A stretch of DNA of 64,000 bases from Bradyrhizobium sp. MOS003 (GTDB lineage Bacteria > Pseudomonadota > Alphaproteobacteria > Rhizobiales > Xanthobacteraceae). The translations under genes and the position numbers were made by a program. Positions 8,433-17,638 of this stretch are shown one piece after another; the first letter of the stretch is position 1, and every line of letters begins with the position of its first letter. The DNA is taken from the NCBI RefSeq assembly GCF_003020125.1, contig NZ_PYFW01000006.1, positions 186,001 through 250,000 on the forward strand, given 5' to 3'. The notes under the pieces are model-generated. The model was given only the letters and a program-made list of their open reading frames with translations, ran no database searches and had not been told where the DNA came from.

Positions 8433-11400
8433 ATGGCGGCGGAAGTGGCTGGAAAATCACCGGAATCGGCCCAAAAGGACGGCCTGGCGGCACGTCTGGC
8501 CCGGGAAATCACCGGCGACGTCCTGTTCGACAGCTTCAGCCGCGGCCGCTACGCCACCGACGCCTCGTTCTACCAGATCGTGCCGGCAGGTGTGGTGGTC
8601 CCTAAGACCATGGACGAGGCCCTGCGGGCGCTGGCGATTGCCCGCGACGCAGGCCGCAAGGTCACCCCGCGCGGCGGCGGCACCTCGCAATGCGGCCAGA
8701 CCGTCAATGACGGGATCGTGGTCGATCTGTCCAAACATTTGAACCGCATCCTGTCGCTCGACGTCGAGGGCCGCACCTGCATGGTCGAGCCCGGCATCGT
8801 GCTCGACGACCTCAACCGCCAGCTCAAGAAGCACGGCCTGTGGTTCCCGGTGGACGTTTCGACGGCCTCGCGCGCCACCATCGGCGGCATGGCCGGCAAC
8901 AATTCCTGCGGCGGGCGCTCCTTGCGCTACGGCACGATGCGCGACAACACGCTGTCGATGGAGGCGGCGCTGGCCGACGGGACGCTGAGCCGTTACGGCG
9001 AGGTCTCGCGCGATCTCACCGATCTCGACGCGAACGACAGCGCACGCGCCCTGTTCCGCGACATGCTCGATCTCGGTGCTCGCGAAGCCGATGAGATCGC
9101 CGCGCGATTTCCCAAAGTGCAGCGCCGCGTCGGCGGCTACAATCTCGATGCGCTGGTGCCGCGCAATGCGCGCAACAACATGGCGCATCTTCTCGTCGGC
9201 TCGGAAGGCACGCTGGCCTTCACCACCAAGGTCGAGCTGAAGCTGTGGCCTGTGATCCGCAATAAGGCGTTGGGCGTCTGCCATTTCGGCAGCTTCTACG
9301 AAGCCATGGACGCGGCCCAGCACCTCGTCAAGCTCAAGCCGATCGCCGTCGAGCTGGTCGACCGCACCATGCTCGCGCTCGGGCGCGACATCGCGATGTT
9401 CAAGCCGATCATCAATGCTGCCATCAAGGGCGATCCGGACGCCGTGCTGGTGGTCGAATTCGCCGAGGAAGACCAGGCTGATAATCTCGCACGCCTGAAG
9501 CAGCTCTCCGAGCTGATGGGCGATCTTGGCTTCGGCTGGAACAATGACAAGCGCAAATGGGGCGGCGTGGTCGAGATCACCGAGCCTGCATTGCAGAGCG
9601 GGATCGCCGATTTCCGAGCCGCCGGCCTCAACGTCATGATGTCGATGAAGCAGGAGGGCAAGCCGGTCTCCTTTGTCGAGGACTGCGCCGTGCCGCTGCC
9701 GCACCTCGCCAACTACACGGCGCGGCTGAACGAGGTGTTTGCCAAGCACGGCACCAGCGGCACGATGTACGCACACGCCTCCGAAGGCTGCCTGCATGTG
9801 CGCCCGGTGCTGAATTTGAAGCTGGACAAGGACGTCAAGGCGATGCGCGCAATCGCCGAAGAGGCCTTCGCGCTGGTGCGCGAATACAAGGGCTCGCATT
9901 CCGGCGAGCATGGCGACGGCCTTGTGCGCTCCGAGTTCCACCAGACCATGTTCGGCGAACGTCTCGTCGCAGACTTCCGCGAGGTGAAGCAACGCTTCGA
10001 TCCCGATGGCACGCTCAATCCCGGCAAGATCGTCGATGCGCCCAGGATGGACGACCGCTCGCTATTTCGCTTCAAGCCCGACTATCGCGTCGGCGAGATC
10101 GAGACGAAGCTCGACTGGTCGGCCTGGCCCGGCGCCGGCGGCGGCTTCCAGGGCGCGGTCGAGATGTGCAACAACAACGGCGCCTGTCGCAAGCTCGAGG
10201 GCGGCGTGATGTGCCCGTCCTATCGCGCCACGCGCAACGAGAAGGACGTCACGCGCGGACGTGCGAACAGCTTGCGGCTCGCGATCTCCGGCCAGCTCGG
10301 CCCCGGCGCGCTGTCGTCCGACGAGATGATGGAGACGCTCAAGCTCTGTGTCTCCTGCAAGGCCTGCCGGCATGAGTGCCCAACCGGCGTCGACATGGCC
10401 AAGATGAAGATCGAGGTGCTGGCCGCGCGCGCAGCTTCGCATGGCCTGACACTGCGCGACCGCTTGGTGGGTTACCTGCCGCGCTACGCCGGCCTCGCAT
10501 CGCGGCTCGCGCCGCTCGCCAATCTGCGCAACCGCAGCCCGCTGTTGCGAAAGCTGCTCGAACGCTTTGCCGGCATCAGCGCACGCCGCGCCCTGCCCGC
10601 CTTCCGCAGCGACGTGTTTGCGCCGGCGGCCGATGTGGTTGGGCCTGTTGATGGCCGCGAGGTCGTGCTGTTCGCCGACACCTTCAATCGCATCTACGAG
10701 CGCGAGAACCTCGACTCCGCGCTGCGCGTGCTCGCGGCCGGCGGTTACCGCGTGCATCTGCCGAAGCCGACGAGCGGCAGCCGCCCGCTGTGCTGCGGCC
10801 GCACCTTCCTATCCGCCGGACTCGTCGATGAAGCCAGGGTCGAGCTCGATCGTCTAGTGGCCGCTTTCGCGCCCTTTGCCGCGCGCGGCGTGCCGATCGT
10901 GGGCCTCGAGCCGAGCTGCCTGCTGACGCTGCGCGACGAGCTTTCTTCACTGCGCAAGGACGCCGACGCCAAGGCGGTCGGCGCGCACGCGCTGACCTTC
11001 GAGGAATTCCTGGTGCGCGAGGCCGAGGCCGGAAGGCTGCAACTACCGCTCAGCACCATCGCCGACAAGGCCGTCGTCCACGGCCATTGCCACCAAAAAT
11101 CCTTCGGCGCCTTCAAACCGGTCGAGCAGGTGCTGCGGCTGGTTCCGGGACTTGCAGTCGAGACCATCGAGTCGAGTTGCTGCGGCATGGCGGGCGCCTT
11201 CGGCTATGGCGCGGATACCTATGATGCCTCGATCGAGATGGCCGAGCTGTCGCTGCTGCCCGCCGTGCGGCGCGCGGACCAGACGACGTTGGTCGTTGCC
11301 GACGGCACCTCCTGCCGCCACCAGATCCAGGACGGCACGAAGCGCGAGGCTCTTCACGTCGCGCGCGTGCTGGCGATGAGCCTCGATCGCGCTAAGACCA

Positions 11401-11441
11401 CTTCCACCTCAACTGCTGCAAAGGAAACCAGCCATGGCTGA
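8433..11441 (+). CDS. FAD-linked oxidase / Fe-S fusion oxidoreductase (GlcD-GlcF-like, D-2-hydroxyacid dehydrogenase)
   Basis: The protein has about 1002 residues from the ATG at 8433 (MAAEVAGKSPES); an in-frame GTG lies nine codons upstream. The N-terminal half is a FAD_binding_4/FAD-oxidase C module with 'RGGGTSQCGQTVNDGIVVD' and 'GGMAGNNSCGGRSLRYG'. Two [4Fe-4S] ferredoxin-type clusters follow ('CNNNGACRKLEGGVMCP' and 'CVSCKACRHECPTG'). The C-terminal part holds two CCG domains ('PLCCGRTF', 'SSCCGMAGAFG'), as in GlcF/HdrD. The protein therefore joins GlcD- and GlcF-type functions, oxidising a 2-hydroxyacid (glycolate, D-lactate or D-2-hydroxyglutarate) and passing electrons to the membrane pool. 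It overlaps the GlcG-like gene by 8 bp. Confidence 0.9.
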   Translation: MAAEVAGKSPESAQKDGLAARLAREITGDVLFDSFSRGRYATDASFYQIVPAGVVVPKTMDEALRALAIARDAGRKVTPRGGGTSQCGQTVNDGIVVDLSKHLNRILSLDVEGRTCMVEPGIVLDDLNRQLKKHGLWFPVDVSTASRATIGGMAGNNSCGGRSLRYGTMRDNTLSMEAALADGTLSRYGEVSRDLTDLDANDSARALFRDMLDLGAREADEIAARFPKVQRRVGGYNLDALVPRNARNNMAHLLVGSEGTLAFTTKVELKLWPVIRNKALGVCHFGSFYEAMDAAQHLVKLKPIAVELVDRTMLALGRDIAMFKPIINAAIKGDPDAVLVVEFAEEDQADNLARLKQLSELMGDLGFGWNNDKRKWGGVVEITEPALQSGIADFRAAGLNVMMSMKQEGKPVSFVEDCAVPLPHLANYTARLNEVFAKHGTSGTMYAHASEGCLHVRPVLNLKLDKDVKAMRAIAEEAFALVREYKGSHSGEHGDGLVRSEFHQTMFGERLVADFREVKQRFDPDGTLNPGKIVDAPRMDDRSLFRFKPDYRVGEIETKLDWSAWPGAGGGFQGAVEMCNNNGACRKLEGGVMCPSYRATRNEKDVTRGRANSLRLAISGQLGPGALSSDEMMETLKLCVSCKACRHECPTGVDMAKMKIEVLAARAASHGLTLRDRLVGYLPRYAGLASRLAPLANLRNRSPLLRKLLERFAGISARRALPAFRSDVFAPAADVVGPVDGREVVLFADTFNRIYERENLDSALRVLAAGGYRVHLPKPTSGSRPLCCGRTFLSAGLVDEARVELDRLVAAFAPFAARGVPIVGLEPSCLLTLRDELSSLRKDADAKAVGAHALTFEEFLVREAEAGRLQLPLSTIADKAVVHGHCHQKSFGAFKPVEQVLRLVPGLAVETIESSCCGMAGAFGYGADTYDASIEMAELSLLPAVRRADQTTLVVADGTSCRHQIQDGTKREALHVARVLAMSLDRAKTTSTSTAAKETSHG

Positions 11442-11862
11442 CCTCACCCTCGACACCGCCCGCAAGATCCTCGACGCCGCCTTCGCGAAGGCCGGCGAAC
11501 TCAAGCTCAAGCCGCTGGTCGTCACCATCCTCGACGCGCGCGGCGTGCTCAAGCTCGCAGCTGCCCAGGACGGCACCAGCCTGATGCGCGGCGAGATCGC
11601 GCACGGCAAGGCTTATGGCGCGCTCGCCATGGGCATGGGCTCGCGCGCGCTGTTCCAGCGCGCCCAGGAGCAGGCCTATTTCATCGACGCCGTGAACACC
11701 ATCGCCAAGGGCGCGCTGGTGCCGGTGCCCGGCGGCGTGCTGATCATGGACGGCGCGAGCCTGCTCGGCGCCGTCGGCGTCTCAGGCGACACCTCCGACA
11801 ATGACGAGGCCTGCGCGGTGGCGGGTATCCAGGCGGCCGGGCTGAAGGCCAACGCGGGCTAG
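11434..11862 (+). CDS. GlcG/HbpS family protein
   Basis: The protein has 142 residues from the ATG at 11434, overlapping the preceding dehydrogenase gene by 8 bp, so translation is probably coupled. The whole protein is one GlcG/HbpS alpha/beta domain ('ARKILDAAFAKAGELKLKPLVVTILDARG', 'GKAYGALAMGMGSRALFQRA', 'PGGVLIMDGASLLGAVGVSGDTSDNDEACA'). GlcG accompanies glycolate oxidase genes, but its biochemical role is not settled; related HbpS binds haem. No signal peptide is seen, so it is cytoplasmic. The context supports a role tied to the 2-hydroxyacid dehydrogenase. Confidence 0.88.
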   Translation: MADLTLDTARKILDAAFAKAGELKLKPLVVTILDARGVLKLAAAQDGTSLMRGEIAHGKAYGALAMGMGSRALFQRAQEQAYFIDAVNTIAKGALVPVPGGVLIMDGASLLGAVGVSGDTSDNDEACAVAGIQAAGLKANAG

Positions 11863-11865
11863 ATC

Positions 11866-11990
11866 GTCATTCCGGGACGTTCCACTTGGCGGGAGCCCGG
11901 AATCCATTTCTCCGCGTCGCTTTCTCCTGCCGCCCCCCTGGGTCCCGGCTCTGCGCCGCAGCGCTAACGCGCTGCGGCGCGTCCGGGACA
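11866..11990. repeat. palindromic intergenic repeat between convergent genes (possible bidirectional terminator)
   Basis: ATTCCGGG (11869-11876) pairs with CCCGGAAT (11896-11903). A larger cruciform follows: GTCCCGG (11942-11948) and CCGGGAC (11983-11989) enclose a perfect 12-bp stem, GCGCCGCAGCGC (11953-11964) with GCGCTGCGGCGC (11969-11980), loop TAAC. The motif 'GTCATTCCGGG...CCCGGAATCCA' recalls a dispersed Bradyrhizobium repeat (from memory). No T-run is present, so termination would be by the large hairpin alone. Confidence 0.65.
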
Positions 11991-12004
11991 CGAGAGCAGC
12001 GCGC

Positions 12005-12787
12005 CTACCGTCCCGTCCAAACCGGCTTTCGCTTCTCGCTGAAGGCCTTCAGCCCTTCCTTCGCATCTTCGGTCATCGCGAGCAGCGCGATCTGGCTTTC
12101 GGTGTAGGCGATGCTCTCGTCGAACGACATCGAGGCAATGGCGCGCATGGCGTATTTGCCGCGGCGGATCGCGGTCGGGGATTTGTCGACGATGCGGCCG
12201 ATCAGCCAGTCGACCTTGGCATCGAGCTCGGCCGTGGGCACGACGTAGTTGAGCAGGCCGGCGCCCTGCGCCGCCTTGGCATCGAACGGCTCGCCGGTGA
12301 GCGCCCATTCGTTGACGAGGCGCGGCGGCGCGATCGACTGCAGCAGGCTCAGCACCTGCATCGGAAACACGCCGACCTTCACCTCCGGAAGGCCGAATAC
12401 GACGTGATCGGCCGCAACTGCCATGTCGGTCATGCAGAGCAGGCCCATGCCGCCGGCCATGCAGACGCCACCGACCCGCGCAATCGCCGGTTTGGTGGCG
12501 TTCTGTGACAAACGTAACAGATCGGCATAGTCGACATTTGGTTTGGAATGATCCATCGCGAAAGCCGCGCCGGAATTCTGCAGATCGGCGCCCGCGCAGA
12601 ACGCCTTGTCGCCCGCGCCCGTCAGCACGATGACGCGGACGTCCCTGTCGTCGTGCGCGTCGCGATAGCCTCTGGTGATGCCGGCGATGACCTCGCCGTT
12701 CAGTGCGTTGCGTTTCTCCGGCCGGTTGATGGTGATCCAGAACGCCTGCCCGCGCTTCTCGGTGACGACTGCTGTGGTGTCGGTCAT
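12005..12787 (-). CDS. enoyl-CoA hydratase family protein
   Basis: The protein has 260 residues from the ATG at 12787. It is a crotonase-fold protein: 'WITINRPEKRNALNG', oxyanion loop 'AFCAGADLQ' (62-70), second loop 'GGVCMAGGMGLLCMTD' (106-121). The second catalytic Glu is kept (Glu135 in FGLPEVKVG) but the first is Gly115, so only one of the two acid/base residues is present, as in many isomerase or lyase members. It is a single-gene unit convergent with the GlcG-like gene, and the repeat at 11866-11990 lies between them. Substrate unknown; a role in CoA-ester breakdown is the safe statement. Confidence 0.85.
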   Translation of the reverse strand: MTDTTAVVTEKRGQAFWITINRPEKRNALNGEVIAGITRGYRDAHDDRDVRVIVLTGAGDKAFCAGADLQNSGAAFAMDHSKPNVDYADLLRLSQNATKPAIARVGGVCMAGGMGLLCMTDMAVAADHVVFGLPEVKVGVFPMQVLSLLQSIAPPRLVNEWALTGEPFDAKAAQGAGLLNYVVPTAELDAKVDWLIGRIVDKSPTAIRRGKYAMRAIASMSFDESIAYTESQIALLAMTEDAKEGLKAFSEKRKPVWTGR

Positions 12788-12955
12788 GTTACGCTCGCTT
12801 CCTTGCCATCCGTTTTGCAGCCATTTGCGGCAGGACGGGCGGAGCGTGCAAGGCCAATCTGCAACGCCGTGTCACCATAGCGTGTGGGCGCAAATTCGCT
12901 TGGCGATTGAATTACGGGTGACGGCCGCTATCCTGACTGGAGATTTTGATCACCG

Positions 12956-14326
12956 ATGAGCCATTTCATGCGCGCCGCGATGATGTTGTTGCTGACAGGC
13001 CTGCTCGTGCTGGGCGCAAGCCGCGCGGCCGATGCTGCGAAACTGGCGCTGGTGATCGGCAACGCCAGATATCCCGACAACGAATTCGTGCTGAACGACG
13101 TCGCCAACGACACCCAGGACGTCACCGAAGAATTGAAGCGCGACGGCTTCGTCGTCGACCGTCAGAACAATCTCACCGCCGACGCCATGCGGCAGGCGCT
13201 GGATCGCTTCTACGCCCGCATCGAGCGCGGCGCGGTGGCGCTGATCTTCTTCGACGGTTTTGCCATCCAGTCCAACCTGCACACCTATCTGCTTCCCGTC
13301 GACGCGCAGATCTGGACCGAGCCGGACGTGGCGCGCGACGGCTTCAGCCTCGACACCATCCTCGCCGAGATGAACACGCGCGGCGCCGCGATCAAGATCG
13401 CGCTGATCGACGCCTCGCGCCGCAACCCGTTCGAGCGGCGCTTCCGCCGCTATTCGGCAGGCCTTGCGCCGGCGATCGCGCCGAGCAATTCGCTGGTGCT
13501 CTACTCCGCCGCGCTCGGCGCGGTCGCCGCAAGTGGCAAGACCGAGCACGGCCTGTTCGTCGCCGAGTTGCTGCGCGAGATGCGCGCGCCGAACATCAGC
13601 GCCGAGCAGGCCCTGACCAACACCAAGAACGGCGTCGTCGCCGCGACCAAGCGCGAGCAGGTGCCGTGGCTGTCGTCCTCGCTGACCACGGAATTCTCGT
13701 TCGCAGGCCCGCTGGCACAGCCGCCAGACAACAAGGGCGACGCGACCCCGGCGAAACCCGAGCCGCAAAAACCGGCTTGCGACGCGCCGCAGGCAGAGCC
13801 GCCTCCGAGCGCCGACGATCTCGCCAGGGATCCCGTCATCGCCGATCTCAGCCGCAAGATCGCGGCGAACGCCAATGACATCGTCTCGCGCTACAAGCGC
13901 GGCCAGGTCTATGCGATCAAGCGCGCGCACGGGCTCGCCATGCAGGATTTCGACGTGGTGATCCGCAAGAATCCCAGGGATGCGCAAGCGCTGAACAACC
14001 GCTGCTGGACGCGCGCCGCGACCGGCGACCTGCAGTGGGCGCTGACCGACTGCAATCTGGCACTGCAGATCGATCCCGGCTTGAGCGATGCGCTCGACAG
14101 CCGCGGTCTCGTCAACCTCAAGCTCGGGCGCAATGCGGAAGCGATCAAAGACTACACTGACGCGATCCAGCGCAATCCGCGCTCCTCGTCGTCACTGTTC
14201 GGCCGCGGCATCGCCACCCGCAAGAGCGGCGGCGACGGCGCCACCGACATTGCGTCGGCGAAGTCGATGAACCCTGATATCGCGAAGGAGTTCGCAGGCT
14301 ACGGTGTCTCGGAGTGCGTGCCTTAA
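12956..14326 (+). CDS. caspase-fold (peptidase C14-like) protein with TPR repeats, predicted catalytically dead
   Basis: The protein has 456 residues from the ATG at 12956 (GGAG 13 nt upstream). A signal peptide (about 1-27) is followed by a caspase-like domain (29-250) opening 'KLALVIGNARYPDNEF'. In active bacterial caspase-fold proteases the catalytic His lies in a 'YxGHG' motif and the Cys in 'DACR(N)NPF'. Here these read 'FFDGFAIQ' (Phe102 replaces His) and 'DASRRNPF' (Ser154 replaces Cys). The scaffold, including 'TYLLPVDAQIW', is otherwise intact. A Pro/Glu linker (252-285) leads to TPR-like repeats (about 300-440). It is probably a periplasmic binding or scaffold protein, not a protease. 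Its stop codon overlaps the convergent gene by 4 bp. Confidence 0.85.
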   Translation: MSHFMRAAMMLLLTGLLVLGASRAADAAKLALVIGNARYPDNEFVLNDVANDTQDVTEELKRDGFVVDRQNNLTADAMRQALDRFYARIERGAVALIFFDGFAIQSNLHTYLLPVDAQIWTEPDVARDGFSLDTILAEMNTRGAAIKIALIDASRRNPFERRFRRYSAGLAPAIAPSNSLVLYSAALGAVAASGKTEHGLFVAELLREMRAPNISAEQALTNTKNGVVAATKREQVPWLSSSLTTEFSFAGPLAQPPDNKGDATPAKPEPQKPACDAPQAEPPPSADDLARDPVIADLSRKIAANANDIVSRYKRGQVYAIKRAHGLAMQDFDVVIRKNPRDAQALNNRCWTRAATGDLQWALTDCNLALQIDPGLSDALDSRGLVNLKLGRNAEAIKDYTDAIQRNPRSSSSLFGRGIATRKSGGDGATDIASAKSMNPDIAKEFAGYGVSECVP

Positions 14327-16425
14327 ACGCCGAGCGCCTTTTTGATCCAGACCTTGTTGTCGTGGAACGCGGCGCCGCCGATCGGCGCCACGGTTTCGGC
14401 GGCGGTCAGCATGTTGATGCCGCGACCGCCGATGTGATTCTTGTTGGGATGAACGGACTCCGCGATCAGCACGCCGCGCCGCACGCCGTCGAACAAGGTC
14501 GCCATCAGCGTGGTCTCGCCCCGGGTATTGCCGAGCGTCACCGCATCGCCGTCGGCGATGTCGAGCGCGGCCGCATCCATGGGATGAATCATCACGCTCG
14601 CCTTGCCTTCGCGCGCCTGCGAGGACGGCGTCTCGTTGAAGGTGGTGTTGAGGAAGCTGCGCGACGGGCTGGTCGCAAGCCGGAACGGATGCGCCGGATC
14701 GGCCTGCTCGATCACAGCCCAATGGTCCGGCAGCGAAGGCATGTTGGCGACATCGCCCATCGTCACGCCGAACGGCGGATGCGCCCAGTCGGCCTTGAAA
14801 TGAAACTTGCCGTCGGCATGGGCAAAGCCGTCGAGATAATGCGAGGTGCGAAAATCCGGTTGCAGGTCGCGCCAGATGTCGGCTTCGAGGCCGGCGATGT
14901 CGCCGTGATTGCTGAGCTTCAGCGTCGCGTCGATCAATTCGCGCGGCGTCATCTCGAAACCTGGATGCCTCGCGCCAAGTCGCGGCGCCAGCGCCTGCAG
15001 CACCTGATGGTTTGAGCGGCATTCGCCGGGCGGGTCGATCAGCTTCGGCCCGACCGAGATGTGTTGATGGCCGCCGCCGTAATAGAGATCGTCGTGCTCC
15101 ATGAACATTGTCGCGGGCAACACGATGTCGGCCATTTGCGCCGTCTCGGTCATGAACTGCTCGTGCACCGCGACGAACAGATCCTCGCGCGCAAACCCCT
15201 GACGAACCAGCGCCTGCTCCGGCGCCACCGTCATCGGATTGGTGTTCTGGATCAGCATCGCCTTGACCGGGCCTTTGCCATGCAGGGCTTCGGCATCGCC
15301 GGTGAGGATGCGGCCGATCTGGGATTGGTCGAGCGCACGGATGCTCGGGTCGATGGCGTCGTGGCCCTCGATGACGGATTCGTTGAAATGCCAGAGTGCG
15401 TAGTTGTTGAAGAAGGCGCCGCCGCCTTCATACTGCCAGGCGCCGGTCACCGCGGGAATGCAATTGGCCGCGTGCATCTGCGTGGCGCCGTTGCGGCTCC
15501 GCGTGAAGCCGTAGCCGAAGCGGAAGAAGGTGCGCTTGGTCTCGCCGACCGCCCTGGCAAAGGCCTCGATATCGGGAACTGGTACGCCGCATATCGCGGA
15601 CGCCCATTCCGGCGTGCGCATCTTCAGATGCGCTTCGAGCTCGGCGGGGCAGTCGGTGTATTTGTCCATGTAGGCGCGGTCGGCGTAGCCGTCACGGAAC
15701 AGGACGTGCATGACGCCGCAAGCGAAGGCGCCGTCGGTGCCGGGCCGCAGGATGATCTTGATGTCGGCCTGCTTCATGGTGTCGTTGTCGTAGATATCGA
15801 TCGCCGCGATCTTCGCGCCGCGCTCCTTGCGGGCGCGGGAGGCGTGCGTCATCACGTTGACCTGGGTGTTGACGGGGTTGGTGCCCCAGATCACGACGAG
15901 GTCGGACAGCGCCATCTCGCGCGGATCGACGCCGGCGATCTTGCCGGTTCCGATCGCAAACCCGATACGCGCGACATTGGCGCAGATGGTCTGATAGAAG
16001 CGCGAGTATTTTTTCACGTGCGTGAGGCGGTTGAGGCCGTCGCGCATCACAAGGCCCATCGTACCGGCGTAGTAATAGGGCCAGATCGATTCCGCGCCGA
16101 ATTCGCGCTCGGCCTGGTTGAAGCGATGCCCGATCTCGTCCAGCGCCTCGTCCCAGGAGATGCGCGCGAATTTCCCCGAGCCCTTTGCGCCCGTCCGGCG
16201 CAGCGGATACATCAGCCGCTCGGGATGATGGATGCGCTCGGCGTAGCGGGCGACCTTGGCGCAGACCACGCCGGCCGTATAGGTCTGCTTTTTCGAACCT
16301 CGGACACGACCGATGCTGCGGCCTTCGACCACCTCGACATCGAGGGCACAGGCCGATGGGCAATCATGCGGGCAGGTCGAATGGCGGATTTCGATCTTGC
16401 TTTCGATTTTGGCGTGCTGGTTCAT
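14323..16425 (-). CDS. molybdopterin oxidoreductase (DMSO reductase superfamily, FdhA/BisC-like)
   Basis: The protein has 700 residues from the ATG at 16425 (MNQHAKIESK). The N-terminus carries a [4Fe-4S] site of the C-x3-C-x3-C-x28-C type (Cys18, 22, 26, 55). Molybdopterin-binding regions follow ('VIWGTNPVNTQVN', 'GFTRSRNGATQMHA', 'LIQNTNPMTVAPEQ', and the C-terminal 'MDAAALDIADGDAVTLGNTRGE'). There is no twin-arginine leader, so the enzyme is cytoplasmic. No electron-transfer subunit gene is adjacent. Members range from formate dehydrogenase-like enzymes to biotin/methionine sulfoxide reductases and unassigned oxidoreductases; the substrate is not readable here. Confidence 0.87.
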   Translation of the reverse strand: MNQHAKIESKIEIRHSTCPHDCPSACALDVEVVEGRSIGRVRGSKKQTYTAGVVCAKVARYAERIHHPERLMYPLRRTGAKGSGKFARISWDEALDEIGHRFNQAEREFGAESIWPYYYAGTMGLVMRDGLNRLTHVKKYSRFYQTICANVARIGFAIGTGKIAGVDPREMALSDLVVIWGTNPVNTQVNVMTHASRARKERGAKIAAIDIYDNDTMKQADIKIILRPGTDGAFACGVMHVLFRDGYADRAYMDKYTDCPAELEAHLKMRTPEWASAICGVPVPDIEAFARAVGETKRTFFRFGYGFTRSRNGATQMHAANCIPAVTGAWQYEGGGAFFNNYALWHFNESVIEGHDAIDPSIRALDQSQIGRILTGDAEALHGKGPVKAMLIQNTNPMTVAPEQALVRQGFAREDLFVAVHEQFMTETAQMADIVLPATMFMEHDDLYYGGGHQHISVGPKLIDPPGECRSNHQVLQALAPRLGARHPGFEMTPRELIDATLKLSNHGDIAGLEADIWRDLQPDFRTSHYLDGFAHADGKFHFKADWAHPPFGVTMGDVANMPSLPDHWAVIEQADPAHPFRLATSPSRSFLNTTFNETPSSQAREGKASVMIHPMDAAALDIADGDAVTLGNTRGETTLMATLFDGVRRGVLIAESVHPNKNHIGGRGINMLTAAETVAPIGGAAFHDNKVWIKKALGV

Positions 16426-16660
16426 GTCCCAGTTCGTAACACCAAAATACCGGCCAGCCGAGCGCATTTATCCGGCACGGCCCATGCGATTTGCTCAAAC
16501 CGCACGCGCCGTCGGTTCCTGCTGCAAGCGCGAAATAGGGACCAGCCACACCGAAGGCCACCCGGGTATTCCCTGCCCAATCCCCCTTGTGAGGCGTCGA
16601 CAGTCCGCGTTCCCTGCCGCTACAGTGCCGGCCAACAAAAACGATATCAGGGAGGTGGGC

Positions 16661-17623
16661 ATGATCGCCCGAAGATCCGTGCTGGCTTTTGCGGCCGGCC
16701 TGCTTTCCGCAGTCTCCGCAGCACAGGATTATCCCAGCCACGCGGTCCGGATTGTCGTCCCCTTTGGGGCCGGCGGACCGGCCGACGTCGCGGCCCGGCT
16801 GATCGGCAATGTGCTGCAGGAGAGTCTTGGTCAGCCCTTCGTGGTCGAGAACCGCACCGGGGCCGGTGGGGTCATCGGCACGATCGAGGCGGCGAAGTCC
16901 CCGGCCGACGGCTACACGCTGCTGATGATGTCCAACACCCAGACCGCGAATGAATCGCTGCTGACGGCGGACAAGCGCAAATACGAGCTGATGCGCGACC
17001 TCGCGCCGATCGCGCCGGTGAATTATTCCGATCTCGTCATCGTGGTCAACCCGCAAGTCCCAGTGAAGACGCTGGCCGAGTTCGTCGCACTCGCCAAGGC
17101 GCAGCCCGGCAAGCTGAACTACGCTTCCTCCGGTCAGGGCACGCCGTATCACATGGCCGGCGAGCTGTTCAAAGCCATGGCCGGCATCGACGTCGTCCAC
17201 GTTCCCTATCGCAACAGCGGCGAGGCGCGCAGCGGCGTGATCGGCGGACAGGTGCAGATGATGATCGACGCGGTGCCGGCGATGGCGCCGAACATCGCCG
17301 AGAACCAGGTACGCGCGCTCGCGACTACCGGCAAGCAGCGATCGACCGTTCTGCCGAACGTGCCGACCGCGATCGAAGCGGGCGTTCCCGCCTATGAGGC
17401 GACGATATGGCTCGGCCTGATGGCGCCGGCCGGCACACCAAAGCCGGTCATCGACAAGCTCAATGCAGCCGTCAACGCAATGGTGAAGCGGCCCGACATC
17501 GTCAAGCTCTGGACAGAACAGGGCGCCGTGCCGATGTCGATGACGCCGGAGGAATTCGAAAAATTCCTCCGCGGCGACATCGAGAAATGGGCCGAAATCG
17601 TCAAGAAGTTCGACAAGTCCTGA
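16661..17623 (+). CDS. Bug-family tripartite tricarboxylate transporter substrate-binding protein (orphan)
   Basis: The protein has 320 residues from the ATG at 16661, which has a strong GGAGGTGG site just upstream. A short signal peptide (MIARRSVLAFAAGLLSAVSA) precedes the Bug core: 'YPSHAVRIVVPFGAGGPADVAAR', 'NRTGAGGVIGTIEAAKSPADGYTLLMMS', and a C-terminal 'PEEFEKFLRGDIEKWAEIVKK'. No TctA/TctB genes are adjacent. It is followed 15 bp later by the molybdenum hydroxylase small subunit, so it is the first gene of that operon. It may lend its ligand to a distant TctAB pair, for instance one like that at 2.8-4.9 kb, or act as a sensor. The ligand is probably the substrate or product of the hydroxylase. 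Confidence 0.9.
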   Translation: MIARRSVLAFAAGLLSAVSAAQDYPSHAVRIVVPFGAGGPADVAARLIGNVLQESLGQPFVVENRTGAGGVIGTIEAAKSPADGYTLLMMSNTQTANESLLTADKRKYELMRDLAPIAPVNYSDLVIVVNPQVPVKTLAEFVALAKAQPGKLNYASSGQGTPYHMAGELFKAMAGIDVVHVPYRNSGEARSGVIGGQVQMMIDAVPAMAPNIAENQVRALATTGKQRSTVLPNVPTAIEAGVPAYEATIWLGLMAPAGTPKPVIDKLNAAVNAMVKRPDIVKLWTEQGAVPMSMTPEEFEKFLRGDIEKWAEIVKKFDKS

Positions 17624-17638
17624 GGCCGCAGAGCGATC

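Noticed and set aside
8457..9992. Long minus-strand frame inside the FAD/Fe-S oxidoreductase gene
   Set aside because: The plus-strand protein has intact FAD, ferredoxin and CCG motifs; the minus-strand frame is low complexity.
15061..16953. Long open frame on the plus strand (630 codons)
   Set aside because: It is antisense to the molybdopterin oxidoreductase and runs into the Bug gene in the wrong frame; no recognisable domains.
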